This document shows positions 56,509 through 64,000 of a stretch of 64,000 bases of DNA, one piece after another; within the stretch, counting starts at the first letter, position 1, and the number at the start of each line of letters is the position of its first letter. Origin of the DNA: Ampelocalamus luodianensis (lineage: Eukaryota > Streptophyta > Magnoliopsida > Poales > Poaceae); NCBI GenBank assembly GCA_036346255.1, contig CM070620.1, forward strand, positions 31,555,609-31,619,608. Direction: 5' to 3'. Both the position numbers and the translations under genes were made by a program. The notes under the pieces are model-generated. The model saw only the letters and a program-made list of their open reading frames with translations, was not told where the DNA came from and searched no databases.

Positions 56509-59500
56509 TCACTTCTTGTGAAGGTTACAGAAACAGTTCTCCTGGCCTACGTCCCTGGAAATGCAGGGAGGCTGGCAAATTCCATCATGGTACCAAGTCG
56601 CCCGCTTCTCCACCAACTCGTTCAGGAAGTAGTCCAGCTTTTCAATGGTAACATTGGGCATCACCACAACATGAGCTATGGTTCCCTCACAAGCGAGCTG
56701 CCACCTTCGGACAAACTCCTCATCCTTTGGCCTTTCAAACACTACCGTGCTACTGAGCTCGTTAAGCATGGCTCCAATTCCTGCTTCGTTGAAACGGTCT
56801 TTCAGATAGTGTGCGTTTCTCAAGCACTTTTGAACTTCCTTCTGAAAGCCTACATAGCCTTTCCTGTTCAGGGTGTACCAGAGGAAGATTGGAGCATGGC
56901 CGTTCCTGCTTCCCATGATCGTCGCATCCCTTGATGCCAGATACTCAACATTGCTTGAGAGGGCGTTTATGTGCTCCATTCTTGTTATCTGGACACCACA
57001 TGGCATGGGGCATCCTACAAACTTGTGTCCTGAGACACTGACACTCCCAATAGGCTTCTTAAATGTCACTTTTGGTGCCTAGTGAACAGATATACATAGA
57101 TATCATATCAGGAGAATTAACTTCCAAGATAAATATGCAACTGGTACGGCATAGGGGTGAACAAGTGGGGATGACTGGAAAATTACCTTCTTAACAAACG
57201 GTATCATCAGTCCAAAAAGAGCACCATCACAATGAATATAGAACCGATCTTGAAAGCCACTTTCTTCAAGAGTTTTAATAACCAGGTCAAGATCATCAAC
57301 TGCTCCCTTCACAGTTGTTCCTGCATGTCAAGTTTGTTTAAAAGCAGCACACACAACATAAGAAAGCGTTAATCTGAGACTGAAAGATAGAGGAATGAAC
57401 AAGCTCACCAATGTTGACATTTATAATGGCAGGTTTATCTCTGTTTTGTAATAGCTTTCTCTGAAAATCAGCACAATCTATTTCCCCAGAAATAAGGGTG
57501 TCCACCTTAACACATTCCATCCTGTACATCCTTGCTGCTTTGAATACTGAATAGTGAGACTCACGAGAGGCGTACAGGATTCCATCAGGGAATACCTCTC
57601 TCCTGTAAAACAATTTGTGAAGAAGATTTAGTATAGAAATGACATTTCACAGCAAAAGGTGGCATATTTTAGATCAATAGAATGATGCCTTTTCAAGTAC
57701 TAACCCAACAAGAATACCATGCAGGTTTCCTTCTGTTCCACAGTTTGTAATGTATCCCCAGTACTCATCCTTCTCTAACTCCCAGAGGCAAGCAAACCAA
57801 TCCAATACTCCTACCTCAAACTGCCTGGAATGGACACCATAGTTGCTCTCAATGAAGGGGTCGCCAAGGTTGTTTATAGAAAAGTGCTGCAACTGGGCAA
57901 GTGCACCATAATCGAAATCCAGATTGTATGGGTAACCTTCATCAGAACAAAAAGATGACGTGAGATTTGCTTCCAAAAAAAAAAGAGAACATGATGTGAG
58001 ACTATATTGTTTTACAATATTGGTTCCGGTGAAGGCACGCTCAAATAAACAGGGGTCAATTTATCCCACTGGACTAGAGATTTATGTATATGCTGCACTT
58101 GTTTCAATAGAAGAATTGTTGACATTACACAAGTACGCAACTGTTTTCACGCGGAACATGAGGGTTGCAACAAGATATAAGCATAGTAGGAGCAATAGCT
58201 TGACTTGAAGAGGCATCTTTCATACTATTTTTTGGGGGAAATAAATGATGATGCACTTGTATACTGTTATTTATGATGTGTATGGTCCCCAAGCTTCCGG
58301 GACCAAACAGAGTGACAACTGGAGAATTTTCTGGTTCATTCATTATTGAAGTACTTTTTTTTAATAACAATGTGCTGTTTCACTAGAGTTTCAGGATTAA
58401 CTTTGAAAAGGAGGTTCATGTCCAACCAAGCTAGAGTTTCAGTCAATTTCATAACAACTGTTTCTTTTCAAAAAGTTTCACAACAAACGTGTTTACTGTG
58501 GGAAGATAAATATACTACAATGGGTTATTGTATTGAGACTCAAGGGCGGTTTATATAGAGTACAAGGCTTTGAGGGCAAGAAGTCTCTCCTAAAGATAAG
58601 GCAGGTATCACAGGATTACAAATCCTAAACTACCAAATATAGATATATTCCAATATACTCTTAACATCCCCTGTAGTCGTAGCAGTAGCGTCGTGGACGG
58701 TTAAACTGGAGAGGAAGCCAAAGGTGGAGAACCATCAGACTGACATCCCCCCGCAATCGCAGCGGGAGCGTCGGGGACTGCTGTGGCATAGCGGACGCAG
58801 TGACTGTAGAGGGAACTAACGAGTTTGCTCAAGATAATGATAGCCCTTTATTGCCGAGGTAGCCGAGAGCGAGGTGACCATGGTAATAGCCGTGGAGGAG
58901 GAAGCCATGTCCAGGTAGCTGGTGTCGAGGTCGTCGCTGTGGTCGGGGTAGTGGAGTTGATGCAGAGGAGGTCGTGGCCGAGGTTGGTGAAGAGGTCACC
59001 GACGTCGTCCGGCCGTGGACAAAGATGAAGCGGAGGATCTAGCGAGGGCGGATGCAGGCGAGCACCGCTGGATCCGGCGCGGAGGAGGCCGGATCCGGGA
59101 GCGGCGGCACCGGAGAAGGCCGAGGCAAGCTGGAGGCAGCGGCGCCGTCGGCCGAGGAGCCCAGATCTAGGGCCATGGAGACGAGCGGCGGAAAGAGCCG
59201 GCTCTAGATCCGGGCGGAGAGAAGCTCGTCGACGCATCCAACGAGGAGGCTGGATCCGGACGAGGCACCGCTGGATCCGACGCGGAGGAGGTCGGATCCG
59301 GGAGCGGCAGCATCGAAGGACCTGATTAGCGTTGACAAAGACGGTGGCGTCGACGATGGCAATAGTGACCACGGGCAACAATCTGCAGCCCGAAGGGGTG
59401 ATGCAGCGGCAGCCCGTGCATGTCGATGGCATGACCACAAGTGCGGGCTCCTGGTGGTGCGACAGCTCGTACTGGCGATGATGACGACGGTAGACGGGGC

Positions 59501-60936
59501 GCTTGGAAGGCCTTGGAGGGCCATGTCGACGAGCGCGCCGCGTCACACCACAGCGGCATCGGAGGAGCCGAGGCGCCGAAAAGGTCAAAGCCGAGGCGGT
59601 GAAGTCCGGAGCCGAGGAACGTCGACGGGTCGGTAGGGTGACGCAAACCGATCTATGATTGGAAAAAATAAATAAAGAAAACCCGATCTGAAGATGACCG
59701 GGGAAACTCTAATTGGTAACCGATCGGATGATCGGCGACACGACTTAAACTACGGGTTGTGCAGCCCTCAGGAGAGATCATGAAGACGACATCATCTCCC
59801 AAGGGCGGTGCGGTGGAAGCTATGGAGACGGCGGCTCAGGAGCGGTACCGCTCTGATACCATGTGAGAGTTGCATGCACCAACCAATTCATTCAAAAGCT
59901 TAAGCTGATGGAAAGTCAGGCATGCATATTACATTTCACAACAAAAGGAGATGTTCCATTGTATATGGTACAAAAAAAAAAGCCGGTGAACCTCGACTTC
60001 CACTTGCGTCTTTGTCGTTTCCCTCAAAAGCTCGTTTTGCATATGCCTTGTGTGCAACCTCATTAGAGTTTCACAGTCAATTTCACAACGCATGTAGCGG
60101 CAGCTAAGCCCAATGCACTTGCGTAATCTTTACATTTGACGAATACCATTTACCAATCCAACATGGACCTAACAATGCTGAGACCTTTAACCAGAAGCAA
60201 ACAGCCATTCCTTAGTCGCAGAGGAGCACATGTAAACGGGATGGTGATAAACCGATTAAACACGAAATGGAGAGTGCTGACTCCAAATTCGCACTCGAAA
60301 TAACACACGTGCACGATGAATCGCGCAATTACCACCTGATTGAAGCATCCCTGCGCTCCAAAATGACGCATTTGCCAAGATGGAATGGACAAAGGCACAA
60401 ATTTTTTTCACTCACAATTTCACACACAGAAAAACAGCTTTAGCGCAAGAAGACACCAAAAACGCCGCAATCTGGACAAGAGGAAGCGAATCCGTCCCCA
60501 AATCGCCACGCGCATGTCGCGAGATCGGGTCACCGCGAACCAGATCAGGGAAGGAAGAAAGAAATGAAAAAAAAGGAACGGGAGCAGACGCGGGTGGCTA
60601 CATACCGAGGTGGTGCTTGGTGCGCTCGACGAGGGATCGGCGGTAGAGCGCGAGGACGCTGGCCATGGTGGCCTCCCGCTCGCCGGTCTCCTCGTCGTCC
60701 GCCTCAGGCTCCTTCACCGCGAAGCACGCCGTGTGCACGTTCCTCCCCAGCACGATCTCCCTCCTGCCCTCCCCCTCCCCGCCCTTCCCGTTCACCGCTG
60801 CCACCTCCTGCTCCACCTCCATCGGGAGCGCCCCTGCATTCGGATGCAGCAGTGCCTTCCCGCCGCCATTCACGGCGACCGCCCCCGCGGCCGCGCCGGC
60901 CAGATCCACGAGCCCGCTGCCCACGCTCCCCACCAT
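56509..60936 (-). CDS. SDC: Serine decarboxylase (PLP-dependent group II decarboxylase)
   Basis: Converts L-serine to ethanolamine for choline and phosphatidylethanolamine synthesis; older annotations call it histidine decarboxylase. Five exons on minus: 60936-60606, 57936-57705, 57602-57409, 57320-57187 and 57078-56509, giving 486 residues. All junctions are GT-AG and the phases (1, 2, 1, 0) agree. The start MVGSVGSGLVDL matches the rice-type N-terminus; a longer upstream open frame is shadow. Residues 1-110 are the variable Gly/Ala-rich leader, ending in RREIVLGRNVHTACF and ERTKHHLG. Catalytic landmarks are HCDGALFG (Asp284, pairs with the PLP ring nitrogen) and SVSVSGHKFVG (Lys316, forms the Schiff base). 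The C-terminus is Cys-rich (QPPC, ENCFCNLHKK). No stops or frameshifts. Intron 1 is 2.7 kb and holds a copia-derived insert. Confidence 0.96.
58497..59873 (-). mobile_element. Copia-derived remnant in SDC intron 1
   Basis: Left piece 58497-58666 runs TGTGGGAAGATAAAT to CTCTTAACA and looks like a short LTR; it is followed by CCCCTG, a polypurine tract on minus. On the right, CTCTGATACCATGTGAGAG (about 59850-59868) is a Met-tRNA primer site on minus next to another LTR-like TGTGAGAG end, but the following bases do not match the left LTR. The GC-rich interior (58680-59640) includes near-duplicate blocks around CACCGCTGGATCC (about 59070 and 59268) and has no retroviral protein. Probably a non-autonomous or rearranged copia element. 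Confidence 0.55.
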
Positions 60937-61046
60937 CGTCCCCGCCGCGAGAACTTTGGCAAAGGCCTGCGCGGATTTGGGGGCTCGGGGAGAGGCGAGG
61001 CGGAGAGAGTTGTCAGGAGGCCTTTGCGGGGGTGATCCAATCCCCC

Positions 61047-61053
61047 ATTTATA
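61047..61053 (-). promoter_or_regulatory. TATA box of SDC
   Basis: TATAAAT on minus in the context CACTTATAAATGGGGG, about 112 bp upstream of the SDC start codon. Confidence 0.75.
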
Positions 61054-61382
61054 AGTGGCCGGCGATAAAGTCGTGTCACTAATAGGTGCGATTCGCAACT
61101 CGTCTCGCGGGTTCTTTCGCGAGTGGTGCGTGTAGCACGTTGGACGCGGAGGGGCGACGCGGGCTACGGGGCTAGTCTTCACGCCACGTGTCGACACTGA
61201 CGGGTCGGGTCGGGTGATGTGTGGATCCGGAATGTCGGTGAGTTGATCGAAGGGAAAGAGGTGGGCAGGGAGTTTTTTTTTTCAATAATTGGAACGGTTA
61301 CACGTTGCAATAGCAAAAATAGTCTTATCTGAAGCGAAATAACAAAAATAGCAACGTAGACTCGAGGGTAGACGACATGTGT

Positions 61383-61490
61383 CTCGTCCACGAGCCAGAT
61401 GGCTGGACCCACCTTGTCCATGCGCCAGACGATTGGACGCGGCTCGTTCGCACACCAAGGGTCCGGACACCCCTCGTCTGCACGCCCGTG
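61383..61490. repeat. 30-bp tandem subterminal repeats of MULE-3
   Basis: Units begin at 61383, 61413, 61443 and 61473, exactly 30 bp apart, each starting CTCGTC-like, with GCCAGA then TGGAC/CGGAC in the middle. Diverged in sequence but strict in period. Confidence 0.85.
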
Positions 61491-61584
61491 GCACCGATTC
61501 CCTATGAGATCCCCCTTAGCCCAGTTGCATCGCCTCCTATCCCCCGCCATCGCCTCCTGATCCCCCTATCCCCCGCCATCGCCT

Positions 61585-61838
61585 CGTAATTATTTAGTCA
61601 TAGTTAATTAATCGTAATTAAAAGTTGCAATTAATTAGTCATAAATATTTAGTCGTAATGAACTAGTCGTAATTAAATAGCCATGATCAATTAGTCGTAG
61701 TTATTTAGTTGTAATTAATGTAGTCAGAATTAAGTAGTTGAAATTATTAGCCGTAGTTAATTAGTCGTAGTTAAACAGTCGTAATTAATTTAGACGTAAT
61801 TAATTTAGTCGTAATTAATTAGTAGTGTTGTAATATTT
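61585..61838. repeat. TTAGTCGTAATTAA-type degenerate array
   Basis: About fifteen near-copies of TTAGTCGTAATTAA (variants AGTCATAGTTAA, AGTTGTAATTAA), unit length 12-18 bp, in the AT-rich leader between the MULE-3 end and its PMD gene. Confidence 0.85.
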
Positions 61839-61972
61839 GCGCCTTTTAATGGTGTTGGTTGTAATATTGCGTACGTTCGTTCTGTACTTTATTCTGTTTT
61901 AATGCTTCATTTTCATGTATTTTCATATTCTATTTGTTCCGAACTAACTCGATATTTAATCTCTTGCAGGCC

Positions 61973-63485
61973 ATGGTTGGAGGGACCGAGGTTGAGCCTT
62001 CTCTACCGAAGCTACTCGAACCATTTTACAATGAACATCACCATAGCAAGTTCTGGATCGCAGGGATTGTCCTCCACCCCTTACCCTTAGGTCAGCTAGG
62101 CATTACTGGCCCTTGATCCTTGCTATGTCCCACTACTTTAGGACACGAGCTTGTTGCCCTTTGCGAGGATACTTCATGTGGGCCACTACTTCACACTAGA
62201 TGAATATCTCATGTCATCACTTGTTGACAAATGGAGATCCAAGATGCACACCTTCCACTTTCGATGGAGAGAGATGATGATCACTCCAGGATGTGTCTTT
62301 CTTGACCGGTCTGTCGATCACAGGAACCTCACTTATTCCACCCCTAGGCCGGCGGACTAGAAGGCCCGATTGGCGCATCGTTTGGTCTATCTATCCTAGA
62401 GAGGGCCCGTGATGTCCCTCGGATGTGGCTTAGGAATTTTAGTCAATGCATAGAGGATGCATCGAACGAGGTTGTTAGGATGCACCTTGTCGCGTACCTT
62501 TTGTTTCTTTTTGGTTGGGCCTTGTTTCTGAGCACATAGGGTGATTGGGTGTACCCTAGCTACATCCAAATTGCGAAGTCTTTGGTTTACGCTCAGCCCA
62601 GGGAGATGCCCCAACTCAGTTTCAGATCAGCTGTCCTTTGCGCCACGTACAAGGGGTTTGTGTGGCGCCTCGCAGCGTGGTACCAATGAGATACCGATCA
62701 TTATCGTCTGCTATGTGCTGTTGCAGTTGTGGAGTTGGGATCACTTTCCTGTTGGGTGGCCCACTTTCGAGGTTGCAGTGCACTCGTACAACAAGGCTCA
62801 CGAACCGATAGACGAGCTCACTATAGGCACCCGGTGGACTGCTGGCAAGTTACATTGGGCAAAAGACAGATCGACGAGGTATTACCCTGTGTTCCACAAC
62901 GAGTTTGAGATGTTGCACGATGACAACATTATATGGTCTCTATGGAGCCCACAGTTCGTGGAGGCGGTAGTGCTGCACGGACTGTCCGTGTAACGCACAC
63001 TGGACGCAGGGATGTGGGCAGCGACTTGCCCCTTGTTTTTTTTGTATATGGTGGAGCCTTATGCGCTGCAGCGCGTAATGCGACAGTTTGACCTTTTCCA
63101 AGTTGTGCCCCCGAACGGGAGGACACTGAAGCGAGTAGCCCACTTGTGAGTGCAATTCCATCTGAGTAACGTGTACCGTTGCCTTCTACAATTGTTCTTC
63201 TCACATATAACCTTCTCAAATGCAGAAAAATAAGGTTGGGCTGACATACTAAGGACTGGCCAGCAGTACAACAGCAATAGACTACGGTGGGGGCGAAGAC
63301 GACGCACACGGATGTTCTACAGGAGCAGCGGCCGTACAACATTCAGACTTACCGTGAGTATATGGAGTGGTATGTACCGTGGACGCGCACCAAACTTACT
63401 TTTCCTCCGTCAGAGCATCCCAAGCATGTTACCCACTAGGAGAGGCTTCAACACTCCTTCGATCGACACGGAGCTTTGCAGCCTG
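61973..63485 (+). pseudogene. PMD gene of MULE-3, decayed and truncated
   Basis: Start at 61973 (MVGGTEVEPSLPKLLEPFYN), three bases after an acceptor (TTGCAG|GCC), the same arrangement as the MULE-2 PMD gene. Landmarks in shifting frames: HTFHFRWREMMIT (62240), VAYLLFLFGWALFLS then a TAG (62490-62540), FRSAVLCATYKGFVW (62620), YVLLQLWSWDHFPVGWP (62710), FHNEFEMLHDDNI (62900), QRVMRQFDLFQVVPP (63070), a likely intron (about 63147-63224), and YREYMEWYVPWTR (63350-63390). Multiple stops and frame changes. It ends at 63485, where a retrotransposon LTR begins. Confidence 0.82.
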
Positions 63486-64000
63486 TGTAAGATCAAGGAT
63501 AACCGATTAGAGAGGGGTGAATAGGCTGTTTTTAAAACTTTTGGCTAAAATAAGATTTTTAGCAAGTAGTGAAATGAAATTTGTTTTCACAATTCAAGGA
63601 CTAAATAATCTAAGTCTTTCTAAGTGCACCAACCTCTCTAAACTAAGCTAAACAACCTAATTAAGAGATAAATAATTGCTATATAAGTAAATGCACTAAG
63701 AGAAGAGTAATAGGAATAAACCACAATACGAAGACAAACGATGTTTTCCCGTGGTTTCGGAGACTTGTCGGTCTCTCCTAATCCACATTTAGGAAACTTG
63801 AACAAATCAAGCTGGCTCCACACAAGCACACTCCTCAATCACTAGTGGTAGCTCTTCTCTGCTCCGGATAGGCAAGCTCCAACCTTCACAATCAACCTGG
63901 TCTTCTCAAAAACTTCTTGAGAATATCACCGATGCACCTCCTTCAAGCCATCTAGGAGACAACAACCTCCGCGAGTAATAAACAAACAATGCTTCGCTTG
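63486..64000 (-). mobile_element. Maximus/SIRE-like LTR (minus), continues past window
   Basis: Begins TGTAAGATCAAGGATAACCG on plus, the inverse of the ATCCTTGATCCTACA Maximus LTR end. It shares landmarks with the LTR at 29724-33177, such as GACTTG(C/T)CGGTCTC and CTAATCCAC (63761-63787 versus 30070-30102). Only the terminal 515 bp are in the window. Confidence 0.85.

Larger units (their letters stand above)
61270..64000 (+). mobile_element. MULE-3 (left part): PMD-carrying element, cut by an LTR
   Basis: The left end resembles MULE-2 in layout: GAGTTTTTTTTTTC, then CACGTTGCAATAGCAAAAATAG (compare CACGTAATTGCAAATTTAG in MULE-2), then a GC-rich subterminal array (61383-61490), AT-rich leader, an intron ending CTTGCAG and a PMD gene. 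There is no room for a transposase before the PMD gene. The right part is separated by the Maximus-like LTR at 63486 and lies outside the window, so the right TIR and target duplication cannot be checked. Confidence 0.6.

Noticed and set aside
58848..59646. 246-codon and other Arg/Pro-rich frames
   Set aside because: GC-rich interior of the copia-derived insert; frames open in several phases and no retroviral motif is present.
60564..61197. 172- and 141-codon plus-strand frames and a 199-codon minus frame over SDC exon 1
   Set aside because: Shadows of the GC-rich first exon of SDC. The minus frame contains the true exon but extends upstream past the TATA box.

Overview
The window is nuclear DNA from a grass (Poaceae), almost certainly not a microbe. 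The evidence is GT-AG introns, an intact plant histone H3.1, a grass-type serine decarboxylase, a plant complex III hinge subunit, and layers of grass retrotransposons (Maximus/SIRE, BARE/Angela) and Mutator-like elements (MULEs). I cannot name the species.

Layout. (1) 1-2.4 kb: intact histone H3.1 on the minus strand with TATA, CCAAT and an octamer-like box. (2) 3.3-5.4 kb: decayed Ty3/gypsy pol. (3) 6.5-13.45 kb: MULE-1, with long terminal inverted repeats, a broken transposase on plus, a decayed GRF-type zinc-finger gene on minus, and a 3.2-kb solo LTR (8039-11205) inside the transposase. (4) 13.7-16.7 kb: QCR6, four coding exons, with its start codon split by an intron. (5) 17,612-27,426: MULE-2, 9.8 kb with a perfect 9-bp target duplication. 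It carries a transposase that lacks its catalytic core, a plant-mobile-domain (PMD) gene, and two apparently intact divergent GRF zinc-finger genes. (6) 27.9-34.65 kb: a long solo LTR containing a 3.45-kb Maximus-like solo LTR. (7) 36,766-55,771: a nest of at least five retroelements, each with its own matching target duplication. The host is a minus-strand Ty1-copia element; inside it lie a BARE/Angela solo LTR (itself holding two more solo LTRs) and an 8.5-kb Maximus/SIRE copy. (8) 56.5-60.9 kb: serine decarboxylase (SDC), five exons on minus, with a copia-derived insert in intron 1. (9) 61.27 kb to the end: MULE-3, a PMD-carrying relative of MULE-2, cut by another Maximus-like LTR at 63,486.

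The three host genes (H3.1, QCR6, SDC) look functional. Nearly everything between them is transposon, mostly dead. The observation I rate highest concerns the MULEs. Two structurally different MULEs both carry small GRF-type zinc-finger genes, three copies in all. Each copy has an intron at the same place and phase within the zinc-finger motif, and in each MULE one copy is transcribed convergently toward the element's other gene. This resembles the two-gene layout of MuDR and suggests a recurrent accessory gene. In MULE-2 the GRF genes are the only open ones, while the transposase and PMD genes are broken.
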